Source: Gimesia chilikensis
GTDB taxonomy: Bacteria; Planctomycetota; Planctomycetia; Planctomycetales; Planctomycetaceae
NCBI RefSeq assembly: GCF_007744075.1
Contig: NZ_CP036266.1
Location: 7,778,564 to 7,842,563 of the forward strand
Reading direction: 5' to 3'
DNA length: 64,000 nucleotides
In this document: piece after piece, positions 16,465 through 25,098 of the stretch
How the letters are laid out: each line of letters starts with the position of its first letter
How positions within the stretch are numbered: position 1 is the stretch's first letter
The notes under the pieces: model-generated
Told to the model about the DNA's origin: nothing
Seen by the model: the letters and a program-made list of their open reading frames with translations, nothing else
Database searches by the model: none
Made by a program: the position numbers and the translations under genes

Positions 16465-18477
16465 ATGAATCGATCACAATGCAAATACAATCAAACTGAA
16501 ACTGTTAATTCCGCTCGGCTTGTGGTCTGGGGAATGGTAATTCTGCTGACAGCAGTTTTTCTGTCAGGATGCGCCACCTTCTCTCACGCCGCAGAATACA
16601 CTCCTTTCCAGGGGAACGATTATCGCAGTAATTACGAACTGTCTCTTGATCACGAAGAGGATTACCGCTATCGAAGCCCTTCAAATTCAGATTTCGCGCC
16701 CATACCGCGTCATCGATCAGACTCAGACTATCAACCTGCTCAACGACATCGGAGATTTCGTCCAGTCTCCAATGAATTGAGCATGGATGATTATGATGTC
16801 AGATTAAAACAGCTGCTTTCGGGAGAGGAATACCCCAAAGACCGATCTCGAAACCGGATGCGTGACCAGTATCCCGAACAAAATTATTCTGTTCCAGATC
16901 GCCGAACACGAGACTCGTTTCAGTCTGATTATGACAGCCAGCGATTACGGGAACTAATTCGAGAATTACAGCAGAAATCGCTCCCTCAATATGACCGGGA
17001 ACGGTACGACACCCGGTTTCCTGAACAGGTTCCACTGGATCCAAACCAGGAACTGAGAGCAAAGATTTCGCAACGCTATAACAGCCAGTCAGTTGTGGGA
17101 ACGTTACAGACTCTGGACCCCCAACGGGCTTACTCCTTCTACCTGGAAGTAAACCGAATGATCGACTCACGTCATGTTCAACCTCCTTCTTATGATGTGC
17201 GTACTAAAAAATCGTTACAGAACTTGATCTTTGCTGTTGAAAATCAGAACTTTCTGAGAATCAACCGCGTGTCTGCTTCTCCGGATCAGATCCGCATGGC
17301 CCAGAATCGCTGGCAACAGCTGATGGATCAAAATCCTGCACGATCTGCTCAGGATGCAGTAACCGTACTGCGTCAGGCTGCAGATATCGCAGGAAGCCAG
17401 TTACAGATGCCAGCTACAGGAGTCATTTACGAATTTGCGTACGGCTCACTGGAAGCTCTGGATAAACACTCGCGGTTTGAGTTTACACCCACTTCATCTG
17501 GTTCACGTGTTGACGCGGGAGGAAATAATATTGTCGGTGTTGGCGTACAACTGAAAACCCACGATGACGGAGCAGTTATCCTCCGAACCCTGAATGGCGG
17601 CTCTGCAGCACAGGCTGGACTCCAGCGTGGTGATGTTATCGTCGGTGTCAACCAGAGACGTCTCGCAGGTCTTTCCCTGGATGAAGTCGCCAATCTGATC
17701 ACCGGTCCTGCAGGTTCGAGTGTCGCTCTGGAAGTCCGTCGTGAAAGCCGAACGGCTCGGGTCAACCTGAACCGTCAGGCGATTCGTATCACCAATATCA
17801 GTGAAGTAAAAATGGTAGATTCCCAACAGAAAATCGGTTTGATCCGCCTGGAGAAATTCGGCGAAGGGACTTCTCAGGAACTGGATCAGGCATTGTGGAA
17901 ACTGCACCAGCAGGGAATGCAATCGCTGATTTTTGACCTGCGGGGTAACCCGGGAGGATTATTGACTGAGGCGATCAGTGTCTCAAACCGCTTCGTGCCC
18001 AGTGGGAAAATTGTTTCGACTCGCGGTAGATACCAGAGTGATAACACTGTTGAAACAGCAACTCATGATCAGACCTGGAAGATGCCTCTGGTTGTCCTGG
18101 TTGATGGCGACAGTGCCAGTGCCAGTGAAATCTTTGCAGCAGCAGTCCAGGAAAACCGCCGCGGATTGATTGTCGGCCGAAAGACTTATGGAAAGGGAAC
18201 CGTTCAGACTCACTTCCCCCTGCAGTCTGTTTCCGGCACTTTCTGGCTGACGACTGCAAAATTTTACTCTCCAACGGGTAGAGAAATGGCAGGAGCGGGT
18301 GTGACCCCCGATATCCCAGTCAACATGTCTGAGCGAGAACTGCAGAATATTGGTCCCGTTGATCAGGACTTACGAGCTGGCATCAATACCATTATGAGCC
18401 AGCGTCCTGGTGAACTCGTAAACAATATTCCAGCAGATCGTCAGGCCAGTCCACAACGATTTCAGTTTTCAGGATAA
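16465..18477 (+). CDS. S41 family C-terminal processing protease, lipoprotein-like
   Basis: 670 residues. The N-terminus has a hydrophobic segment ending in a lipobox-like LSGC (Cys36), so it is probably a lipid-anchored envelope protein. A long charged, low-complexity region (about 40-210) precedes a PDZ domain (about 352-430) and an S41 peptidase domain. The catalytic dyad is Ser552 in SASASEI and Lys577 in GKGTVQ, 25 residues apart as in Prc. GGAGGGG lies ahead of the ATG. CTPs cut C-terminal tails of envelope proteins. The N-terminal extension is unusual for the family. It follows csrA by 130 bases; a complex hairpin lies downstream. Confidence 0.92.
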   Translation: MNRSQCKYNQTETVNSARLVVWGMVILLTAVFLSGCATFSHAAEYTPFQGNDYRSNYELSLDHEEDYRYRSPSNSDFAPIPRHRSDSDYQPAQRHRRFRPVSNELSMDDYDVRLKQLLSGEEYPKDRSRNRMRDQYPEQNYSVPDRRTRDSFQSDYDSQRLRELIRELQQKSLPQYDRERYDTRFPEQVPLDPNQELRAKISQRYNSQSVVGTLQTLDPQRAYSFYLEVNRMIDSRHVQPPSYDVRTKKSLQNLIFAVENQNFLRINRVSASPDQIRMAQNRWQQLMDQNPARSAQDAVTVLRQAADIAGSQLQMPATGVIYEFAYGSLEALDKHSRFEFTPTSSGSRVDAGGNNIVGVGVQLKTHDDGAVILRTLNGGSAAQAGLQRGDVIVGVNQRRLAGLSLDEVANLITGPAGSSVALEVRRESRTARVNLNRQAIRITNISEVKMVDSQQKIGLIRLEKFGEGTSQELDQALWKLHQQGMQSLIFDLRGNPGGLLTEAISVSNRFVPSGKIVSTRGRYQSDNTVETATHDQTWKMPLVVLVDGDSASASEIFAAAVQENRRGLIVGRKTYGKGTVQTHFPLQSVSGTFWLTTAKFYSPTGREMAGAGVTPDIPVNMSERELQNIGPVDQDLRAGINTIMSQRPGELVNNIPADRQASPQRFQFSG

Positions 18478-18525
18478 ATTCAAGCGGGTAATGAATCACG
18501 TTTAGACTTAATCCTGATAAAATAC

Positions 18526-18616
18526 AGACTCTCGTTTAATACTCGAATCGACAGACAGCCCCAGGCTGTTTCGGTTGCCCCGGCTGTCGAGAACAGTATG
18601 ATCCGAGAGTCTTTTT
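18526..18616 (+). terminator. Long nested hairpin with T-run (terminator or structured RNA)
   Basis: Four paired segments nest: 18526-18534 with 18604-18612 (AGACTCTCG / CGAGAGTCT), 18539-18543 with 18595-18599, 18548-18554 with 18584-18590, and a side hairpin 18555-18560 with 18564-18569. The outer stem is followed by TTTTTC. It lies between the S41 protease and the Sua5 gene, 50 bases after the former. It could be an elaborate terminator or a regulatory leader for the following gene. Confidence 0.6.
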
Positions 18617-18676
18617 CTATTAATTCCCTATCAGCCATGAATTTACCCAGGCAGTAAAACTGCATATACTCTCGTC

Positions 18677-19651
18677 ATGAAATGTAGAATCACGCAGGAT
18701 GTTTCTGCAGCTGCAGAACTGATCCGAAACGGTGAACTGGTCGCTTTCGCGACAGAGACCGTCTATGGACTCGGGGCTAATGCGCTAGACCCGAACGCCG
18801 TCGCCCGAATTTTCGAAGTCAAACAAAGACCGCATTTTGATCCCCTGATTGTTCATGTCGCAGAGATCGATTCACTCGCCGAATTTACCACAGGTTTATC
18901 GCCTCAAGCACAAAGACTCGCCGAGAGGTTCTGGCCCGGACCTTTAACCCTGGTCTTACCTAAACAGTCTGTAATCCCCGATCTGGTCACTTCAGGTCTG
19001 GATTCCGTCGCAATTCGCATCCCCGCACATCCTGTGGCTCGAGAACTGCTCAACGCCGCGGGCCTGCCGATTGCAGCCCCAAGTGCTAATAAGTTTGGAT
19101 GCCTCAGCCCGACTCAGGCTCAACATGTAGCAGATCAGCTGGGTGACGAAATTCCCATGATTTTGGAAGGTGGCCCCTGCCAGGTTGGCGTCGAGTCCAC
19201 TGTCATCCAATGTAATGAGGATTCTATAGTACTTTTGCGTCCTGGGGGAATTTCACTGGAAGACATCGAAGCCTGTGCTGGAAAAGTGAGGCTTGCCAGA
19301 ATCGAAGATTATGCAGAGACAAAAGCCCAGGTCAGCCCGGGAATGCTTCCTCGCCATTACGCCCCTGGAACCCGGTTGCATCTGATTGACCAGTTAGATC
19401 AAATTCCCGATATCGAGACGATTGGCGCCCTAAGCCTCTATCCACTTTCTGAGACAATTCTTGCTGGACGAGAATTTGCTGCTCAGGAAATTTTATCTCC
19501 CACGGGAGATTTAAAAATGGCAGCCGCAAATCTTTTTACGGCCTTAAGAAACCTGGATCAATCTGGAGTCGAATGCATAGTTGCACTTCGATTGCCTGAG
19601 AGAGGACTGGGCAGGACAATCAATAATCGGCTGGAACGGGCCGCATACTGA
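18677..19651 (+). CDS. Threonylcarbamoyl-AMP synthase (Sua5/YrdC/YwlC family)
   Basis: Makes threonylcarbamoyl-AMP from threonine, bicarbonate and ATP, the first step of tRNA t6A37 modification, in the cytoplasm. The 324-residue length indicates the Sua5 form, with an N-terminal YrdC domain (about 1-200; motifs ATETVYGLGANA, KQRPHFDPLIVHV, PSANKFGCLSPT) and a C-terminal Sua5 domain starting around PGMLPRHYAPGT. It stands alone, converging with the hybrid kinase gene with almost no gap. Confidence 0.93.
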   Translation: MKCRITQDVSAAAELIRNGELVAFATETVYGLGANALDPNAVARIFEVKQRPHFDPLIVHVAEIDSLAEFTTGLSPQAQRLAERFWPGPLTLVLPKQSVIPDLVTSGLDSVAIRIPAHPVARELLNAAGLPIAAPSANKFGCLSPTQAQHVADQLGDEIPMILEGGPCQVGVESTVIQCNEDSIVLLRPGGISLEDIEACAGKVRLARIEDYAETKAQVSPGMLPRHYAPGTRLHLIDQLDQIPDIETIGALSLYPLSETILAGREFAAQEILSPTGDLKMAAANLFTALRNLDQSGVECIVALRLPERGLGRTINNRLERAAY

Positions 19652-19652
19652 A

Positions 19653-22010
19653 CTATAGATTCAACTGTGCCTGTTCCTGAGAGTTAGTTACACACTCACG
19701 CATGATTGAAGACAATTGCTCCAGCTGTATCGGTTTCGTGGCAAAACTGTCACAACCTGCTGCAAGGCATTCTTCCCGAGATCCAGACATGGAATGGGCC
19801 GTTAAAGCAATAATTGGAAGTCGATAACCAGACGCCCTGAGCTGCTTCGTCGCCCCGTAACCATCCAGTTCGGGCATCTGCATATCCATCAGGATCACAT
19901 CAAATGCATTTCCTCTTTCTAGTGCTTCCTGCGCAAGCCTGACTGCAATGAGGCCATTTTCAGCCAGGGTCACTTCATGGCCAGCCTTTTGCAGAAAATA
20001 GCGAATCAACCTCTGATTATCCGGCCCGTCTTCAGCGACTAAAATTCGATAACTTTCGCTGCCTGCTGATCCTGGCTGACTGAGAACGTTCTGTTTTCCC
20101 TGACGTGCGAATGCAGTCTGATCTATATATTCTTCAGTCTGTAAATTTCCAGTCTTTACTGTCACAGTAAATATGGTTCCCTTACCGTATTCGCTCGATA
20201 CCGAAATTTCGCCCCCCAGAATATGAGTCAATCGTTTACAGATCGTCAATCCGAGTCCCGTCCCTCCGAATTTACGAGTGGTTGAACAGTCTGCCTGCAC
20301 AAAAGGTTGAAATAACCGCGAGAGCTGAGTCTCTGTCATCCCGATGCCCGTATCTATTACATCGAATTGCAGGCCTTGCTCGTTTGAATCAAGGGTGACC
20401 GCTCTCAGTACCAGCTGAACACTGCCTTCTCTGGTGAATTTAATGGCGTTACTTAAGAGATTAATCAAAATCTGTCGTAGTCGAACCGGATCACTTTCAA
20501 TCCAGTTGGGAACCTGACCTTCCACTTGAATACTCAGATCAAGTCCTTTATCGATGGCTCGGATTTCCATCAGGGTTTTGACATCATCCACAAGCTCTGT
20601 CAATGAACACTCGATCGCTTCGACGTCCAGTTTATCTGCTTCAATTTTGGAAACATCCAGAATGTCATTTATCAATTCCAACAGGTACTCGCCATTCTTT
20701 TTAATGGTATCGAGATGACGTAAAGTCTCCGAATCCTGATTACACTGCCTCATTATCTCTGCAAATCCCAAAATTGCAGTCATAGGAGTTCGGATTTCAT
20801 GACTCATATTTGCCAGAAATGCGGTCTTAATCTTACTGGCGTTCTCTGCTTCCTGTTGTGCAATTACCAGATCTTCTACCATGTGATTAAATGTATTGGC
20901 CAGACGTCCGACTTCATCTTGTGATTCCACCTGGATGCGATGGTCCACGTCACCTGCTGCGATTTTTTCCGCACTTCGGGAGAGCTCTAAGATGGGAGAT
21001 ACAATTCCTCGAGATATTATCCATACCGAGAATAAGGCAAAAATTGTCCCAATAAACGCGAGGATGCTGATGACGAGTATCGCTGACTGGATGGAAGCAT
21101 CTGCGTGATAAGTTGCTTTAACAGTATTTGCGTGAATCAGCGGATGGATCTGATTGTGCAACAACTCATTGATCGTCTCCAGCTTCTGTTCATAACCTGC
21201 CAACTGGTGATCAATATCATCTGTAACATTTACGATCTGATTGCCATATGTCGTTGCCTTTTCAAACAGCGAATCAATTTCGTTCATTCGCTGTAATTCC
21301 AACTGGTTGGATATTGAGAGCAGATATTGTGCTTCGAACATCCGGAATTTACGTTCTGCATCAAAGATCCTCATCAGTAAATTCTGATTTCGCTGAACGA
21401 TATATTCTTCAATTGAGCCAAACGTAATATTGAGATACTTCTCCATGTTATGAGATGCATCCGCTTTTATCAGCTCTGCTTCAGAGGGAATCCGATCCGT
21501 CTCTCTGTGCTCTTTTCCAATTAATTGATCGATCTGCTTGACATAATTTACGAAGACGTGCAAGGATGCATCCCGTTTGTCTACCAGCCTTACAAGCTCA
21601 GCGGACATGCGATTGTATTCCGCGTAATCTGATTCGATCCGCCTGTTTAGATCCGGCCCCAGATCAGATAGTGCGAGTTTCTGATAGCGACGGTAATTCT
21701 CCTGAAAGTGGTCCCTGGCAAGGATCAGTTTCTTTAGATGCTCTTTGTCTCTGTCACGGACATAGTCGAGCACCGCCCGCGCCATCTTGCCTGCTTCGAT
21801 TTCCATCTCCAGAATTGAAGCTTCGAGAGGCTCTTCTACGGTCACCAGTTGAGAAATGTCATGATTGATGTTGGATAGCTGATATAGAGTCACGGCTCCA
21901 CTGACTACCTGAACCAGCACCAGTAGTCCAAACGCGCACTTGAGGCGATCAGAGATTGACCACTTTCGCAGCTTGGCAGAGACCCATGTTAATGGCTTAT
22001 AAGTGTGCAT
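19653..22010 (-). CDS. Hybrid sensor histidine kinase / response regulator
   Basis: 785-residue inner-membrane signalling protein. Order: transmembrane segment about 25-48, extracytoplasmic helical sensor (about 50-310), second transmembrane segment about 312-335, HAMP linker (about 335-388), HisKA with phosphorylated His404 in MSHEIRTP, HATPase_c with the G-box GTGLGLTI, and a C-terminal receiver with phospho-acceptor Asp709 in LMDMQMPEL. The sensor resembles a four-helix bundle but I do not assign a ligand. It may phosphorylate its own receiver and a separate Hpt protein, none of which lies nearby. CheB lies 750 bases upstream on the same strand. Confidence 0.93.
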   Translation of the reverse strand: MHTYKPLTWVSAKLRKWSISDRLKCAFGLLVLVQVVSGAVTLYQLSNINHDISQLVTVEEPLEASILEMEIEAGKMARAVLDYVRDRDKEHLKKLILARDHFQENYRRYQKLALSDLGPDLNRRIESDYAEYNRMSAELVRLVDKRDASLHVFVNYVKQIDQLIGKEHRETDRIPSEAELIKADASHNMEKYLNITFGSIEEYIVQRNQNLLMRIFDAERKFRMFEAQYLLSISNQLELQRMNEIDSLFEKATTYGNQIVNVTDDIDHQLAGYEQKLETINELLHNQIHPLIHANTVKATYHADASIQSAILVISILAFIGTIFALFSVWIISRGIVSPILELSRSAEKIAAGDVDHRIQVESQDEVGRLANTFNHMVEDLVIAQQEAENASKIKTAFLANMSHEIRTPMTAILGFAEIMRQCNQDSETLRHLDTIKKNGEYLLELINDILDVSKIEADKLDVEAIECSLTELVDDVKTLMEIRAIDKGLDLSIQVEGQVPNWIESDPVRLRQILINLLSNAIKFTREGSVQLVLRAVTLDSNEQGLQFDVIDTGIGMTETQLSRLFQPFVQADCSTTRKFGGTGLGLTICKRLTHILGGEISVSSEYGKGTIFTVTVKTGNLQTEEYIDQTAFARQGKQNVLSQPGSAGSESYRILVAEDGPDNQRLIRYFLQKAGHEVTLAENGLIAVRLAQEALERGNAFDVILMDMQMPELDGYGATKQLRASGYRLPIIALTAHSMSGSREECLAAGCDSFATKPIQLEQLSSIMRECVTNSQEQAQLNL

Positions 22011-22354
22011 TAGATTCGGACAGCGCTGGTTCAGTTTACGATGGAGAAGCTGCAGATGAAGCGCTGCTGCGTCAGCTGCCTGTGATCATGACTGGAGAAG
22101 AGTAGATTCACCGCCTTAAAACCGGGGGCATTCACCTCCTTAAAAATGTATCTTCCAAATAAAAACCGGTCATCAAAGAAACACCATTACTCAAGAGAAT
22201 ATAAGAATGTGTGCGAGAGGATTCGGAGAGTGAGGAATTCAACGAAGATGACAGTTGCAGGGAAGGCGCCACAGGTTTCACCAGACAAGTCAGTCAGCTT
22301 TGAACAAAGCGAACGATTCAACCTGAAGTGAGATCAAGAGGAGATGATCTGATC
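22011..22354. other. Intergenic region upstream of the hybrid kinase
   Basis: About 340 bases without a convincing gene. It must carry the promoter of the kinase; no clear -35/-10 pair seen. Confidence 0.5.
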
Positions 22355-22356
22355 AA

Positions 22357-22401
22357 TAAAAAACGCCAGCACCGTTCAGAGGGGGGTGAACGATACTGGC
22401 G
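22357..22401 (-). terminator. Intrinsic terminator on the minus strand
   Basis: Outer arms CGCCAG (22364-22369) and CTGGCG (22396-22401) with inner arms CGTTCA (22373-22378) and TGAACG (22387-22392) pair perfectly around small internal loops. Read on the minus strand it is followed by TTTTTTATT. It is about 360 bases beyond the end of cheB, so it ends either a long cheB 3' leader or a separate small transcript. Confidence 0.75.
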
Positions 22402-22762
22402 ATCAACAAAATCTGAATTAAAAATGAAATCTGCAACGATCAAGTTACAGCTGGTTCAGTTCGGCAAGAGTGAATTCTGAGAACCAGACCGCTACCTGTT
22501 TCATCATTAACCAGATAAGATCAGGGATGCTGTCTCATGGTCGGTAACCTAGTCGTGAATCTGATAATAACCGGCTAGCACTAAAGTTGGTTATAGCCTA
22601 TATCAGGTCATTTTTAGTTATCGAAATCTACCTGATCAAATCCGTAACCATATTTGAAAATCGACTGTTAAAGTGATTCTCCCCAATGGACGGATCGTCG
22701 CAAAGATACCGGTTATGGCGATATTTCACCAGGTGGCTGGAAGCCTTCTAACAAGGCTCAGC
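22402..22762 (-). other. Spacer between cheB and its downstream terminator, possible small RNA
   Basis: About 360 bases between the end of cheB and the terminator at 22357-22401. A 6-base hairpin (22742-22747 with 22753-22758) lies next to the cheB stop. The region contains a 20-codon frame starting ATGATGAAACAGG on the minus strand but without a ribosome site. I see no protein-coding character; a small RNA or long 3' UTR is possible. Confidence 0.3.
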
Positions 22763-23863
22763 TCAGGCACGGACCAGGCAATGAGATTTGATTTCTGCGG
22801 CAATCTCTGAGAGGGGCAATACTTTGTCTGCCAGTCCTGCCATGACGACAGCTGCAGGCATACCCCAGACAACACTGGAAGCTTCGTCCTGAGCGATGAT
22901 TGTCCCGCCGACACGAGCAACCTCGTGACTTCCCTCGATTCCATCTTCCCCCATACCTGTCAGCATCACAGCCAGAGTGGCGCTTCCATAGTGTTCTGCA
23001 GCTGTTCGGAATAAGGGATTGACAGAGGGACGACAGAAATGCTCTGGAGGCGCCTGATTGATCAATGTTACTTTCTGACCATTCTTTTCACCTATAAGCA
23101 TATGACTGCCTCCAGGGGCAACGTATGTCTTATTCGACTCCAATGGTTGATCGTGCTTTGCTTCTACAGTGATTCGCCCGCTATCCTTCTGAATGTGAGA
23201 AGCCAGAATTTCTGTAAACCCAGGAGGCATGTGCTGTACGATCAGAATCGGCATCGGGAAATCAACTGGTATCTGTGGCATTAATTCAGCTAGAGCCTTG
23301 GGACCACCAGTGCTGGTCCCAATCACAAGTACTTCTGGTTGCTTGTAAAACTTGATATTTCGCTTAAACAACGGAGTTGAAGCAGGAGAAGCAGCAGGGG
23401 CCTCCCTCCTCAAAGAAGCAGAAGGAGTGACCGCCTGAGTTGTGGAACTGCGTTTGCCAGCTACCGCCTTGATCATCATGACCAATTCGCGAGAGAGTAC
23501 TCGAATACTTTCCGCTGCACTTGCCGTCTGCGGTTTTGCAACACATCCTACAGCGCCCAGTGAAAGCGCTTTGACCGTAGTTTTCGCCCCCTGACTGGTC
23601 AGACCACTGGCCATGATCACAGGAACATCCGGAAAGTCACACTGAATTCTCTGTAATGCTGTCAATCCATCCATGACAGGCATCTCAACATCGAGGATCA
23701 CGACATCCACAGGATTCGTACGCATCCAACTCAAAGCCCGTTCCCCGTTCATCGCAGTACCAGCAACGATGATTTCGGGCTCTTGCTCAAGAGACTTGGA
23801 AATCAGGCCGCGAATGACAGCTGAATCATCTACGATTAAAACACGAATCGGTTGTGGGGACAT
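22763..23863 (-). CDS. cheB: CheB protein-glutamate methylesterase / glutaminase
   Basis: 366 residues. N-terminal receiver (about 5-120, phospho-acceptor Asp58 in VILDVEMP), a linker rich in Ala/Ser/Thr (about 135-172), and a C-terminal methylesterase domain with the catalytic triad Ser184 (GTSTGGPK), His211 (QHMPPGFT) and Asp307 (TGMGEDGIEG). It demethylates chemoreceptors. No CheR, CheA, CheW or receptor gene is in the window, so it is either an orphan or works in trans. A T at the stop region begins the 360-base spacer to the terminator. Confidence 0.95.
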   Translation of the reverse strand: MSPQPIRVLIVDDSAVIRGLISKSLEQEPEIIVAGTAMNGERALSWMRTNPVDVVILDVEMPVMDGLTALQRIQCDFPDVPVIMASGLTSQGAKTTVKALSLGAVGCVAKPQTASAAESIRVLSRELVMMIKAVAGKRSSTTQAVTPSASLRREAPAASPASTPLFKRNIKFYKQPEVLVIGTSTGGPKALAELMPQIPVDFPMPILIVQHMPPGFTEILASHIQKDSGRITVEAKHDQPLESNKTYVAPGGSHMLIGEKNGQKVTLINQAPPEHFCRPSVNPLFRTAAEHYGSATLAVMLTGMGEDGIEGSHEVARVGGTIIAQDEASSVVWGMPAAVVMAGLADKVLPLSEIAAEIKSHCLVRA

Positions 23864-24135
23864 AACTAGACTTACCTGTTCGTACAGCGGATATCAGCGA
23901 GAGCATGAGCCTGCTGCATTGAGGAGAATTAGATATAGATACGGGCTTCTCTGTAATAACAATAGGTCACAAACAATCTCACCCTTGGAAAGGGGCTTTT
24001 ATTTTTTTATCTATTCAGCAATCCATGGCAGCCCAATCGGCCTATTCGCTATAATCAGTCCGCACTATATTCTGATGTATATTGCATTTATCGAGTTGCA
24101 CCGCCTCTAACTGCCATCAATTTCAGGAACCTCTA

Positions 24136-25080
24136 ATGCCAGTCCATCCCCAGGTTGCACGTTACCTAGATGAAATTGCTCAGATAGATTTACCTCCGTT
24201 TGAAGAGATGACTCCGGAGTTCGTCCGCTCAACATTAACTCCCTCACCTGAACCCCATTTACCAGCAGCTCAGATTGAAAACATTTTTATTCCCGTCGGT
24301 GACTCCCAGATCGAAGCTCGAATATATACTCCTGCAAATACCCCTGATGCCACTCACCCGGATAAGTGGCCCGCGCTGATTTATTTTCACGGCGGGGGCT
24401 GGGTCATGGGAACCCTCGATGCCTATGATGGACTATGTCAGGATCTGGCTGGAAACGCTGGTTGTAAAGTGATCTCTGTTGATTACCGGATGGCTCCGGA
24501 ATACCCGTACCCCATTCCCTGTCAGGATGCATTCACTGCAACACATTGGATTACAGATCAGGCAGATGCTTTACATCTCGATCGTAGTCGAATTGCGATT
24601 GGAGGTGATAGTGCCGGCGGGAACCTCGCCACAGCAGTCGCCCTCAAAGCTCGGGAAGTAGAGAACATCAGTTTAAATTACCAGTTGCTGGTTTATCCCG
24701 TAACGAATTATTCTTTTGACACCGAGTCCTATCATAAATATGCGACAAATTATTTTCTGACCAGAAAAGCAATGCAGTGGTTTTGGGACCAATATCTGCC
24801 TGACGAATCATCGGGGCGAGAAATCTATGCTTCCCCATTGCGCTGTAAAGAGTTGGCGGGACTTCCCGAGGCCCTGGTGATTACTGCGGGATATGATCCT
24901 CTCTACACTGAAGTGGTACAGTACGTCGAACAAATGCAGGCTTCGGGAGTCGCTGTGACCCATATCAATTTTGAAGATATGATTCATGGATTTTTCCGGC
25001 GTTCTGATGTCTTCGACCGTGCGTATGAAGCCGTACAACTGGCTGGTCATCATCTAAAGCAGGTTTTTACTCGCAATTGA
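24136..25080 (+). CDS. Alpha/beta hydrolase of the hormone-sensitive lipase family (esterase)
   Basis: About 314 residues. HGGG oxyanion motif at 85-88 (YFHGGGW), nucleophile elbow GGDSAGG with Ser159, an acid in GYDPLYTE and a catalytic His in DMIHGF, the HSL (family IV) arrangement. Likely hydrolyses short-chain esters in the cytoplasm; no signal peptide. Start at the ATG 24136 has AGGAA upstream; a longer frame begins at 24082. Convergent with the permease gene at 25099. Confidence 0.9.
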   Translation: MPVHPQVARYLDEIAQIDLPPFEEMTPEFVRSTLTPSPEPHLPAAQIENIFIPVGDSQIEARIYTPANTPDATHPDKWPALIYFHGGGWVMGTLDAYDGLCQDLAGNAGCKVISVDYRMAPEYPYPIPCQDAFTATHWITDQADALHLDRSRIAIGGDSAGGNLATAVALKAREVENISLNYQLLVYPVTNYSFDTESYHKYATNYFLTRKAMQWFWDQYLPDESSGREIYASPLRCKELAGLPEALVITAGYDPLYTEVVQYVEQMQASGVAVTHINFEDMIHGFFRRSDVFDRAYEAVQLAGHHLKQVFTRN

Positions 25081-25098
25081 CCAATGGCCAACTAGTTT

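Noticed and set aside
22441-22512. 20-codon peptide frame on the minus strand
   Set aside because: No ribosome site; too short to support without transcript data.
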